From: Prillingera fragicola | Taxonomy: Eukaryota; Basidiomycota; Tremellomycetes; Trichosporonales; Trichosporonaceae | Reading direction: 5' to 3' | DNA: 64,000 nt | NCBI GenBank assembly: GCA_002335605.1 | Contig: BEDY01000001.1 | Location: forward strand, 310,001 to 374,000 | The notes under the pieces: generated by a model | The model's input: the letters and a program-made list of their open reading frames with translations, nothing else | Told to the model about the DNA's origin: nothing | The model's database searches: none | Program-made: the position numbers and the translations under genes | Shown: in pieces, positions 22,095-33,232 of the stretch | How the letters are laid out: every line of letters begins with the position of its first letter | How positions within the stretch are numbered: position 1 is the stretch's first letter

Positions 22095-23985
22095 ATGGGT
22101 CACAACTCGGACAAGATGTACGTGACGCACGCCGAGCACACTGCCGGTGCGCATACGGCGTCCAGCGGTGGCAAACGTAAAGAGTCGGGCAAGTCCGAGG
22201 TCCAGCGTCTTCCCTTGTGAGTAACAGTAGTGCCGTGCTGTGTCCGGGTCCTAATCATTTCAGTGACTCTTGTGCGCTGTCCCTCCAGCCCTTCAAGAAT
22301 CCCGTAGCGGTGATTGCAGACACCGAGCCCGGAGAGCAGGCGCGCGCGGACGTGTTTGATCTGTTGAACATTGTACCATATGTTCGCAAGTTCAAGACGA
22401 GTGAGTTCGTGGTAAGGGTAACTCGCTAACAATCAGATCCTGTGTCTGGAAAGCCCCTTGAAACAAGTCAGCTCATCAAGCTGAACTTCTTCAAAAACTC
22501 GGACGGCAACTACCACGACCCTATCACCTTCAAAGTCTTCTCGCCTCACGTTCACATTGTGTTCTTGAAAAACACTGGCAATGTGTTTGACATGGCATCT
22601 TTGCAGCTTCTTGCGATCAAGTCAAAGACATGGCGTGACCTGATGAATGACGAGCCATTCAAACGTGAGGATATCATCACGATCCAGGACCCGGCAAACC
22701 TCAAGTCGCGAGACCTCCGCGAGTACGACTATGTCAAGAAAGACAAGAAGGTCGAGGAGGGAGATGCAGCCAACGACCCACTGAAGGGTATCAATGTGGA
22801 TGCCGCAGGGGGTGCGAGCAAGGTTCTGAAGATGCTGGCCGAGAAGACTCGCGCAGAGAACGCATCGCCATCACCAGCGCCTTCTGGCAAGGAGGAGGAA
22901 AAGGAGAAGGAGGGAGTGGTCGCCAAGCGCAAGGTTGAACACCTGGCGTACAACGCTACCAATTACTCGACAGGCCGCACGGCCGCTTCTTTGACCTCAA
23001 CTGCGTACGCGCCTTCTGTCAAGAACGAGCGTGCTTTGTTGGACGAGGAGGAGTTCATGTTCGAGGAGCTCATGAAGCCGACAAAGGAGAAGGAGAGGCT
23101 AAAGTCGAAGGCGTACGCGATCATTATGACCAACATGGGCGGCCTCAACGTGGAGCTTCACGGCGACCGGGCGCCAAAGACGGTGTACAACTTTGTGCAG
23201 CTGGCAAAGAAAGGCTACTACGACAACGTCATCTTTCACCGGTTGATACCTGGTTTCATGGTGAGTGCTTTTTAGTCAAGAGTTTGCTGACTCTTGCAGG
23301 TTCAGGGTGGAGATCCAACGGGAACTGGCCGCGGAGGAGAGAGCTTCTGGGGGGCACCATTCCGAGACGAGTACGCAGAGAAGGGCGCCTACAAGCACGA
23401 CGGACGAGGCGTGCTCTCCATGGCCAACAGTGGACCGCACAGCAACGGCTCTCAGTTCTTCTTCACGTTCCGCGAGACGGCTCATCTCAACGGCAAGCAC
23501 ACTGTGTTTGGCAAACTGGTTGGCGGCGAGGATGTGTTGACGAGGATTGAGCGCATGGCTATCCGTCCTGGTTCCGACAGGCCAGCCAAGGACCTTGTCA
23601 TCACGAGTGTTCAAGTGTAAGTGCAAGTATAACGGGGCAGGCTAACCATTGCAGCTTGCAGGACCCCTTTGAGGACTACAAGGTCCGGCTCGCTGCTCGC
23701 CTGGCTAGGCAGGACCAGTCTGATGAGGCTCTGCGTGTCCGAGCAGAGAAGAAGGCAGAGCGGGAAAAGGACCGAACGACATGGCTTGGCACCGACCTTG
23801 GGGCAAAGGGCGAATCTACAGTTGTGCGGGAGGAGAGGAAACGCAAGGCAGATGACGAAGGTGTGGGCAAATACCTCAAAGCGGCAGGGACCAAGTCTGC
23901 CGTGCCCAAGGCGGCACCGCTCGAGTTTGGCGTGGAGAAGAAGAAACGCAAGGCAGGCGGCTTTGGCGACTTCTCGGGCTGGTAG
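22095..23985 (+). CDS. U-box cyclophilin, PPIL2/CYP8-type peptidyl-prolyl isomerase
   Basis: Exons 22095-22216, 22264-22400, 22437-23260, 23300-23616 and 23655-23985 encode 576 residues. The N-terminal third is the divergent U-box pair of PPIL2: [15 protein letters not shown], then [18 protein letters not shown] and [14 protein letters not shown] charged linker follows. The cyclophilin domain starts near residue 320 ([21 protein letters not shown]) with the catalytic Arg in [14 protein letters not shown] and the active-site strand NGSQFFFTF. The position equivalent to the cyclosporin-contact Trp of CypA is His here ([11 protein letters not shown]), as in other PPIL2 proteins, predicting weak cyclosporin binding. 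The tail is Lys/Glu-rich. Family members are nuclear, associate with spliceosomes and can act as U-box E3 ligases. The length matches the family. Confidence 0.93.
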
Positions 23986-24692
23986 CATAGATGCATCCTC
24001 ATGTATGAAGTCGCCGAACTCATACCTCGGGGCCTCGGCCACCTGTTCGGACGCCGAGCCTTTGATATCTGATGATCTGATGATCTGATGCCGCCCAACC
24101 ACGTGGCCGCTTGGAGCCGTTTGGATTCGCAGTCATCGTTCGTTTCACAACCCCACACTCGTCCTCAACAGTCCCTATTGCATTGCCAAAACACGCTCGA
24201 CCAGTGCCCATCATGCACTGCTTGCGGCATATCCTCATCTATCTTATTTTGATACCAATGCCTGTGAGTCTTGGGCGGTAGAGCGCCAACGAAGCAGCGG
24301 CGCTGATGTGTCTTCCTTCCGTGTTGCCTCGTTTCATTTGGCCACCTCACACGCTGCACTTTGCTACTATCTGGCGCCGTTGTCACCAATTACGCTATAC
24401 TCCATGGCGCATCTTTTTGGAATGCCGCTTTGCTTGTTTCAACCCGGCCTGCTGTGCTCTCGACAATTTGTCATCGCATGTCTCGGCCCTCCTCGCTCTG
24501 TATCCTCTGCCATTCTCGCCGCATGCCCTGCCATTCTCGCTATTACGACTCGCTGGCACTCATAGTCTGTCTCGCCGCTCTTTCTAGCAATTTTCACCAT
24601 TGCAGCATACTGGGCGATCCGGCCATGCGGCTACTGCATGACGATAGTGAGTATCGACGTTATTCGCCCATTGCCGCTGGTGTCTGCCTTCG
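23986..24692. other. Intergenic region between PPIL2 and an unknown gene
   Basis: 707 bp with short C/T-rich open frames only. It contains the PPIL2 3' end and presumably the promoter of the next plus-strand gene. Confidence 0.45.
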
Positions 24693-25610
24693 ATGTCGGG
24701 CTTTCGTCCTGACAGTGGAGGGAGCAGTGCCAAGTTGGCGCCCAGTTCTCTCAGCGATATCTGGAAACACGTTGTTCTGCCATGCCTGCGGCTAACACAC
24801 CAGCTCGCCATCCTCTTCTTCTCAACCTCCCCCTCGTCCCCATTCCTCGCCGCTCTGGCGCCGGCTTCAACAACCGAGAGTGAAGTGCCAACACCACCGA
24901 CCCGATTCGACCTTCCCATTCCCGACCGCGGGGCATTCTTTCTCAACGGAGGGCGCATCTTTGACCCCGCACTTCTGGCTTACCGCGAGATGCAGCGCGC
25001 ATGGCAGGACCCGGTTGCCAAAGACATGGAGGCCAGCGCGACTGGCGGCGAGAAGATGGTGGACGGCGCTGTGGACGCCGAGGGTGACGTGAACGCCACT
25101 GTTGCCACTGAGACTGCCCCCGAAGTTCACGCGGCTGTCCCCACCCCCACTGAGGGTGTGGACGCTGACGGACTCGGCTGGTGGCCTGGCAAGTGGTCGT
25201 CGGGTATGTCGCTGGGTTCGAAGCCCAAGGCCGAGGACGTTGATGCTGGACCTGGCCTGGACTCGAGCGCCTACCCCTCTTCACCCTCTGAGCCCCAAAC
25301 CAAGGCTCTGTCTCGCCCCTCCTCCTCCCTTCCGCCAGGCTATGTTGACCTACGTATCGGAGGCGTCGGCCTAGTGCTTGACCTGGGATGGCGGCGCACG
25401 GATGCGGGATTGCGGTGGGAGGTGGACGATGTGCGATATGCAGCCGACTTGCGGCGACAGCGCCGTGCTGCCAAGGACTCGCGACGCAAGGCAGAGTTGC
25501 CCGTGGCTGCTGCAGATCTTGCACCTTCCTCGCCCGAGGAGGAGGCCACGAGCGAGGAGCTAAAGCAGAAGCGTCGTTGGATGGGGGCGTCGTTCATGGG
25601 CTCATGGTAG
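24693..25610 (+). CDS. Hypothetical protein, intronless
   Basis: A single exon of 305 residues. The N-terminus has a hydrophobic segment at about residues 25-55 (HVVLPCLRLTHQLAILFFST) and then RFDLPIPDRGAFFLNGGRIF. The middle is acidic and Ala/Thr/Val-rich, probably disordered. The C-terminal third has a compact-looking block (GYVDLRIGGVGLVLDLGWRR, then RWEVDDVRYAADLRRQRR) ending RRWMGASFMGSW. Codon use (C- and G-ending) resembles neighbouring real genes, which supports coding. I do not recognise the family. An ATG at 24625 followed by a donor-like gtgagt could mark an upstream exon, but joining it shifts frame, so I kept 24693. Confidence 0.6.
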   Translation: MSGFRPDSGGSSAKLAPSSLSDIWKHVVLPCLRLTHQLAILFFSTSPSSPFLAALAPASTTESEVPTPPTRFDLPIPDRGAFFLNGGRIFDPALLAYREMQRAWQDPVAKDMEASATGGEKMVDGAVDAEGDVNATVATETAPEVHAAVPTPTEGVDADGLGWWPGKWSSGMSLGSKPKAEDVDAGPGLDSSAYPSSPSEPQTKALSRPSSSLPPGYVDLRIGGVGLVLDLGWRRTDAGLRWEVDDVRYAADLRRQRRAAKDSRRKAELPVAAADLAPSSPEEEATSEELKQKRRWMGASFMGSW

Positions 25611-27171
25611 ATTGGGTCGTTACACGCACAGATGCATTGTTTGTAGCATATGGCCAATGCCGCCGGCAGCGACGCGGGGATAGCGCCAGCTCAGACCGCC
25701 CCTACACTTCTTACGTTATGCTGGAACGCTCATGCGTCGATCGTGCTGGATTAGGCTATCACAGGCCGCGACATGATTAAAAGTGCAATGAGGAGTGGAA
25801 GAGATGCATCTACAGAGACGGCACGTTTGGCGGTTATCAGAGGTGATACTGTGCGGCGAGGTATCGAACTGCGGAGCCCAGAGCGGACCTCGGAGGCCGC
25901 CCGACGACGACGATCCCCCAAGCCGCGGGGGTGCAGACGGCGCGCGGCCCGCCAAATCGGCCCGACCCTATCAGCGCCCCTCATAGTCATTTAAAAGGTG
26001 GGGCAGCAGCTTTTTCGAGTGCTCGTGTGCACTGCGCAAGCGGCTGGGGCCCTGTAGACTCTGGTGCTGCCTGGTTGTTTGGGCCCAGGGCATGCATGGA
26101 TGAAAGGATCGACAGAGCTGGCTGTTCATGCCAAACGGCGCGGCGAATGCGGCGGGTGCTTTTGCCTGAGCCAGGGTGATGGCGTTGGGCAGCCTGGTGG
26201 GCGAGGAGCCTGGGCGTGGGAACAATGCACCTACCACAGGAGCACACTGCCTAGTCCTCCCTCCTCCCCATTGCCTTGGCAGAGCATGATGGAAGATTTG
26301 TCTTGTAGCTTGCATGCAGCACTGCACCCAGCATGGCAAGGGTTCCGAGTCACCCAGTGAAAGCCAGTCCAGTCGGATGCTCGTCGGCAGAAGGGTTGTC
26401 GCAATACCCGCCTGTTGCCGCAGCACTTGCCGCAGATGGGCCCCACGGTGAGGGCGGCAGTTGCCCCTTGGGGAAAGTGCCTTGACCATCCCCGGCCATG
26501 TGAGCGGCCGCACGCACCTATGAGATTGCGCCCTACGTCCGGCGGCGGCGGCGCAGAGGCACACGATTCGGCAGGTGCGGCGGTCTAGCGGCTAGCCATC
26601 TTCCCCACCTGCTGGGTCATGTTCATGTATCCTTTTTCCATCCTCTTCTTCCTCTTTACTGCTCCTTCTTGTCAACCCAAAGCCCTCGTTGTCTGTGCAG
26701 GTGAGTGACATGCCTAGCTCTCTGACCCTGTGGACCCGTGTTGCTCCACACCCCTTGTCTGCTCGCCGCTGTTCGCGCTGCGCCGTCGCTGTTCATGACG
26801 TCTTCGCAAATCACGGGACCCTGAGGCGAGGTCCGCTGATTCGGCAGTGGTCTGTCGTTTCCCGCCCCCACATTGTGTCCCCCCTTCCTCCTCCTCCCCA
26901 TCTTCTATCTTCCCCACCGTTACACTTTGCTGTTACTCCCTCCGCATCCTAAAAAAATAATCAAAGAGCAACCTCTGCTCTACCTCAAACTTCTTGGCCT
27001 GGTTCACTTGTGCCCCCATCCACAGAATCTAACTCGTTGCCCAGTCCCCTCTTCCTGTCCTCAGCAGCTGCTCCCCTCCCTTGCTGCTTCCCCCCACCAA
27101 CTCCGCCCCCGCCTAGCTGCACCGACAGCAGACATCACTTCTAGTCGACATCTACAGCGATACACGCAACA
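25611..27171. other. Long promoter/leader region of glycogen synthase
   Basis: 1.56 kb. The distal half has only motif-free open frames on both strands. The proximal 530 bp (from about 26640) is strongly C/T-rich on the plus strand, as in long fungal 5' leaders. I see no separate gene. Confidence 0.5.
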
Positions 27172-29623
27172 ATGTCGGTCGTTCAGCGCAATGTCCAAAA
27201 GCCCCTCCTCTTCGAGGTTGCCTGGGAGGTCGCCAACAAGGTCGGTGGTATCTACACCGTCATCAAGACCAAGGTGCCCGTTACGGTCAAGGAGTACGGA
27301 GACCGGTAAGTGCAACGAGTGGGAGCATCCAGCGTACCAGTGCGATCAGCCACTGTGTCTTGGAGACGCCGCGCATCCTGTAGAGCTCCAACGCTGACCT
27401 TTCCGCCAGCCTCTGCCTGATTGGTCCCCTCAGCTACAAGACTGCTCCGATGGAGGTCGAGTCCGAGGAGCCGTGAGTCGCCTTGTGTGGACTGTAGGTG
27501 TGGATGTAGAGCTGACCCGGCAGTGAGCCTGGAACTCCGTTTGCCGAGACTCTCAAGGAGATGAAGGAGCGAGGTGTCAAGTACATCTACGGTCGCTGGC
27601 TCATTGAGGGCGCCCCCCGTGTTCTCCTCTTTGACACTGGCAGCTGCTACAACCGGTAAGCACGCCTTCGTACGGCAAAAGCTGACGCTATAGCATGGAC
27701 GAGTGGAAGTCTGACTTGTGGAACATTGCTGGTATTCCTACCCCTCCCAACGACCACGAGACCAACGAGACCATTGTCTTTGGTTACATGGTTGCGTGGT
27801 TCCTTGGCGAGTTTGCCTCGCGCGAGCGCGAGACTGCCATCATTGCCCACTTCCACGAGTGGCAGGCCGGTCTTGCCATTCCTCTGTGCCGCAAGCGCCA
27901 CATTGACGTGACCACCATCTTTACAACCCACGCTACCCTGCTCGGCCGTTACCTCTGTGCCGGCAGTGTCGACTTTTACAACAACCTCCAGTACTTTGAC
28001 GTCGACCACGAGGCCGGCAAGCGTGGTATCTACCACCGCTACTGCATTGAGCGCTCGTCGGCCCACTGCGCTGACGTGTTTACGACCGTCTCGCACATTA
28101 CCGCTTACGAGAGTGAGCACTTGCTCAAGCGCAAGCCCGACGGTGTTCTTCCCAACGGTCTGAACGTTGTCAAGTTTGCCGCCATGCACGAGTTCCAGAA
28201 TCTTCACGTCAAGGCCAAGGATAAGATTAACGACTTTATCCGTGGTCACTTCTACGGCCACTACGACTTTGACTTTGAGAACACGATCTACCTGTTCACC
28301 GCTGGACGGTACGAGTTCCGCAACAAGGGTGTCGACATGTTTATCGAGTCGCTGGCCCGTCTCAACGCCCGTCTCCAGAAGATGGGCTCCAAGATGACTG
28401 TTGTTGCCTTCATCATCATGCCCGCTGCCACCAACTCTTACACCATCGAGGCGCTCAAGGGCCAGGCCGTTACTGGCCAGCTCAAGGAGTGTGTCAACCA
28501 GATTACCGAGCGCATCGGCAAGCGCATCTTCGAGCACGCCGCTCGTTACAACGGTACCCACGGTACCGAGGTCCCCAACGCCGAGGACCTCATGTCGCCC
28601 GAGGACAAGGTGCTCCTCAAGCGTCGCGTGTTTGCGCTCAAGCGTAACTCGCTCCCCCCCGTTGTTACCCACAACATGGCAGACGACGCCAACGACCCTA
28701 TTCTCAACCAGATCCGCCGTGTTCAGCTCTTCAACCGCACCACTGACCGTGTCAAGATCATTTTCCACCCCGAGTTCCTCAACTCGAACAACCCCATCAT
28801 GGGCTTTGACTACGAGGAGTTTGTCCGTGGATGCCACTTGGGTGTCTTCCCTTCGTACTACGAGCCCTTCGGCTACACTCCCGCCGAGTGCACTGTTATG
28901 GGTATCCCCAACATAACGACCAACCTTTCCGGCTTCGGCTGCTTCATGGAGGACCTGCTCGAGTCGCCCGAGGACTACGGTTGTTACATTGTCGACCGTC
29001 GCAGCCAAGGCATCGAGGAGTCGGTTGAGCAGCTCACGAACCAGATGATGAGCTTCACCATGAAGTCTCGTCGTCAGCGTATCAACCAGCGTAACCGCAC
29101 CGAGCGTCTGTCCGAGCTCCTCGACTGGAAGTCGCTCGGCCTCGAGTACTCGAAGGCTCGCCAGCTTGCGCTCCGTCGTGCCTACCCCGACTCGTTCGCC
29201 GACGATGAGCCCGAGTTCACTGGCGTGCAGCGTGTTGGCGCTCCTCTGTCGGCTCCCGGCAGTCCCCGCTACCGTTCAGGCATGATGACTCCTGGCGACT
29301 ACGCCACTCTCACCGAGGAGATGGAGCACCTCAGCACTAGCGACTACATGGGTGGCAAGAGTGAGTAGAATGCTAATCAGATAACGATCAATGCTAACGT
29401 CATAGACTGGCGCGGAATCAACGCCGACTCGGACGACGACGAGCCTGCCTACGCCATGCCGCTGTCGCTCAAGCCCCGCAACCGCTCCGACTCGCTGGCC
29501 TCGGCCATTTCTGGCACCATGACGCCTTCTGGCACCAAGAGGCTGAGCGAGCGTGACCTCGAGCAGGCCGATGCTGCGCTTGCATCACACACCAATGGCA
29601 ACGGTGACAATGTCGCTCGCTAG
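27172..29623 (+). CDS. GSY: Glycogen synthase (GT3)
   Basis: Exons 27172-27305, 27410-27472, 27524-27655, 27694-29360 and 29406-29623 give 737 residues, close to the usual 700-740. N-terminal [18 protein letters not shown] is the UDP-glucose-binding start of family GT3. Other signatures are [55 protein letters not shown] and the catalytic E-X7-E region [18 protein letters not shown]. The basic helix [20 protein letters not shown] carries the arginine cluster that senses glucose-6-phosphate in the yeast enzyme. The C-terminal tail is Ser/Pro-rich ([28 protein letters not shown]) and contains the likely inhibitory phosphorylation sites. The last intron is needed to read past an in-frame TAG just after 29360. 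The enzyme elongates glycogen from UDP-glucose in the cytosol. Confidence 0.96.
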
Positions 29624-30536
29624 TTGTCGCCGAGGAACTGGCACAGGCGGGAGCAGTTTGTGACCGAGGTGGTCGGCCGAGGCTGACCGAGGTGGAGGTT
29701 AGTTTGTTTTTCCTGATTGAAAGGTTCTAATGTGGAGGTGTCCATAGTCCGTAAACGCCGGAATGCACTCATGATGATGTCGTTGTGCAGAGATGCAAGT
29801 GTACTTGCGTGAAGACGTGTGAATGTGTGGTGCCAGTTGGCGTTGCTGCATGCTTTGGGCTAGAGGTGGACTGAGACTTGATGTGGTGGGATCTGAATGT
29901 CTGAGGTAACAGGCCCCCGATTGACGTGATTAAACCAAATGGCCACAACCGAGCGCCTTGCGATCTCGTACATAGAGCGGGGATGGAGCCGTCACATGCT
30001 GCTGCAGTGTTGCTGCTGCAGTTGCTGCTGTGTGCATAATCTCGGCTCCCTCCACTTTGTGGCCCCATACCGTGTATCCATAAGCACATGCTAATTGCAT
30101 GACGCAGATTCAGATGCAATCATGGCATGAGCAAGCAATGCAAGCAATGACCGAGCCGAGGTTGTCAGGCACGCCCTACCCCCATAGTGGGTGGCTCCAT
30201 AGTGGGTGGCTCGGAGATCAGCATCCTCACCGCCTGCATGTACGGATACCGGGGAGATACGCCGCACACCGAGCATGCATCCAGATAAATGATCTGCAGC
30301 AGCGCCGGACGCCGATGCCGAGCTTTGGAGTGTTTTATAAAAAGCTACACTCCTCTCACCCCCAGTCACTCCTCTTTTTCTACCAAGTCTGCATCGAAAC
30401 ACCAACAGTCAACACATTACCACCACAGGTCTCTAACAAACACTACACCCCACCAATAATATTCGCTATCGCCTCGGCGACCCCCATTTAGCACAACAAC
30501 CACCACAATCCCCTCTTCCGTCTTACTCCACCACCC
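29624..30536. other. Intergenic region between glycogen synthase and the SNG1-like gene
   Basis: 913 bp. It contains a CTG-rich microsatellite-like stretch near 29997-30032 and a 15-bp tandem duplication at 30182-30211. The last 180 bp are C/A-rich and look like a 5' leader. No gene is supported. Confidence 0.5.
30182..30211. repeat. 15-bp tandem duplication
   Basis: The unit CCATAGTGGGTGGCT occurs twice head to tail, about 330 bp upstream of the SNG1-like start codon. Confidence 0.8.
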
Positions 30537-32316
30537 ATGACCTCGTCTGTATCCAGCAGCCACAACACAATGGCATCTGCAGGCTCGTCGACAAACGCGC
30601 TCGACCGCGCCCCAGGCTCGTCACCCGAAAAGGAGCCTTCCCGGGCCATTACTCCACCAGCGCGGGGAGCACCACCGGCCGGTGGACCTCCTGGTGGCCG
30701 TCCCCAGCTCAAGAAGTTTTCGTATGGATGTAAGTGTCCTCTCCCTCGACGCTGGGATGCGGTGTCGACGACGGAGAACTGCCCTGTTTTACTCGTCGAC
30801 GGCCAGTGCTTGGCCACTGTTTGGAGTAGTGGCGACGCGCTCGGCAGGCTCGCTTGCTGATGCGACCCTGCCGATCTCCAGTTCAACGACCTTGCTATCC
30901 TTGCCTTACCATCTGCAGACCTCGCTGACATGCAGTCTTTGACCCCGAGATTGCCATGTTCCGCGGCATCGTATTCAAGATCCTGGCTGGCTTTCTCATG
31001 ATTGTCATTCTCGTCATGTGGGCCTGTCTCCCCTTTTACTGGGGTTCTCGTGAGTGGCACCCAGGAGTGGCAGTACTGATTGGCAGTGTGGAAGTCGAAC
31101 CACTACACGCACAAGCTCGCTATCCGTGTCATTGACCGCGACGGTGGCCCCATTGGTGCTGCAGTCAGCGAGGCGCTTCTCAACACTACCAATTTGCACT
31201 ACTTTAAGACCTCGCCTGATGAGTTCCCCACGATTGAGGACATTCACAACGACATTGTCCAGGAAGGCGCCTGGGGCTCGGTAGTCATCAACACTGGTGC
31301 TTCTGCAGCTCTCGAGGCTGCTCGCGCATCTGGTGACGCGAGCTACGACCCAACCACGGCAATCTCGTTTGTCTACGCCCAGGCGCGCCAGGAGAACGCC
31401 ATGGGTTCCTACATTATCCCTCTTTCCACCGCCGCACTTGGCCAGATTACCGGCAAGCTCTCAGCTCAGTCTGTCGCACAGTTCCTCCAGGCCAACGCCA
31501 ACAACGCTACCGCCATTAGCACTGCCGCCCGGGCACCGAGGACGATTTCCAGCCCCATCTTCTACTCGATGGTCAACATCCGTCCCTACGACCAGCCCGT
31601 GGCGACCGCGATCACTCTTGTCGGTCTCATCTATCTGCTCATCTTCTCCTTTATTTGCACCATGGCCGGGAACGGCGCTCGCGAGGTCATTGCACCATAC
31701 CTGACGACCAAGGCGTACCTCCTCTACCGCATCGTCGTCCCCATGATAATGTACATTCCCCTCTCGCTCTCGTTCGCCATGATCAGTCTTCCCTTCAAGA
31801 TTCACTTTGGTGCCCATTTCCCATACGCAGGCGGATGGTTCCTGTGGTGGGTCGTCTGCTGGTTGACCATGGCGGCCCTCGGTTTTGCCACCGAGTTCTT
31901 CATCACCCTCCTGGGCCCCAAGTTTGTCGCTCTGTCCCTCATTCCTTGGATTATTGTCAACGGTGAGTCTATCTTGGGCATGCTTTTTAGGCATGCTCGC
32001 GTCATCCCTTTGTCGCAACGCTGACATGCCAGTCTCGGTCGTTTCCATGCCTCACGAGCTCCAGCCCTGGATCTTCCGCTACGGCGTGGCTGTACCGTTC
32101 TACCAGACAAGCCGCATTGTCAGGACGATCATTCTGAACACCAAGAACGAGATCGGCAGGAACATCGGCATCCTGATTGCCTGGGCTGTGGTCAGCATCA
32201 TAACCATGTCGGTCGCCACTTGGCTCTTCCGCCGGAGCGAAATTCGCCAGCACAAGGCAGAAGCCGATGGTGAACTCGACCATCAGAGGAACCTTCCCGA
32301 CGGTCGCGTCGTCTAA
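30537..32316 (+). CDS. SNG1-family (DUF3533) multi-pass membrane protein
   Basis: Exons 30537-30729, 30936-31049, 31087-31962 and 32033-32316 encode 488 residues. A Ser/Pro-rich cytosolic leader is followed by one helix (FKILAGFLMIVILVMWACLP), then a lumenal or extracellular domain of about 200 residues (SNHYTHKLAIRVIDRDGG, GAWGSVVINTGASAALEAA, ISFVYAQARQENAMGSYIIP), then a C-terminal bundle of about five helices ending VSIITMSVATWLF. One N-terminal helix, a large loop and a C-terminal bundle with YDQPVATAIT just before it is the layout of the fungal SNG1/DUF3533 family. In yeast SNG1 is linked to nitrosoguanidine resistance and plasma-membrane lipid asymmetry; the precise role here is unknown. 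An alternative start at 30570 exists. Confidence 0.85.
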
Positions 32317-33232
32317 GCATCTTTCTCTGCTCTCAACGGCCAGCAGCTCCAAGGACAGTGTCCCAAAGAGAATGGTCAAAACGCTTGCAGCTCGAACAGG
32401 TGTCACAAGGCGGATCCCACCGCGGCACCCGCTGCTCCCCCGGCAGTTGTCTTGGGCCAGGTTGCTCACTACGCGCACCGTCTAGAGTGCATAGAGCGCG
32501 TGTGAGTGAGAGCTTGGCTGCGTACTTAGTATTATTAGTGGTTTCATTAGTCTCTTTTCCATCATTATATTTTCGAAATGCCACAATTAGAAACGAGACC
32601 ATCAGAAACGATTACGGAAAGCGGTCGCGGCCGCCCAGGTCATTGACGGTATGGCATACCACGACCTCCGTACTGCAGGGAGATGGAGATCCGGAATAGC
32701 ACGAGAGGCATGCTGCGACATGTCTTGGCTGCATGGATGCAACATCGGCGCGAGCAGTAGGGCTACCATTGCCACAGCACTTTGTTCCTGTCGATGGGAA
32801 TTGCTTTGCATGGGACTGTTTTCTGTATTCTAAATTACTTGCCAGTATGTCTCCATCTGCTGCTCGACACGCACATGAATAGCCCAACCTCCTACGTGCA
32901 CCTATGCATGCCTCATTCTCCAGTCTCATCCAGCCTCAGGAGCTCTCAGCAGTGGCAAACGTCCAACTGCCACACGGGGCTATCTCCGGCGCGCGTCACT
33001 TCCGCCACGTGGCTCTGGGCGCACGCCGCGCGTTCATGCGTTCATTCCATTGACGACCACCATTCTCTACAACCAAAGCGCATATCAGCTCCCTACGACC
33101 CACCACCAACCGCCTCGCACTGCGAAACGCTCTTGCCACAGCAGCGTGACATTTTCAGCGCCTACCAAGCAGCGGAGCACTCTCCCCCCTTCCCCCACCC
33201 ATTCCCCTGCGCCATCGAGCTCCGCCGGCGAC
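32317..33232. other. Upstream region of RPN1
   Basis: 916 bp with no gene I can support. The final 200 bp are C/A-rich leader-like sequence. A GTGGCAAA octamer at 32952-32959 resembles the core of the yeast proteasome control element. Confidence 0.45.

Noticed and set aside
27647..29008. 453-codon open frame antisense to glycogen synthase
   Set aside because: It mirrors a highly biased GC-ending coding strand. The translation is Val/Leu/Gly/Asp-rich with no domain, so it is a codon-bias shadow.
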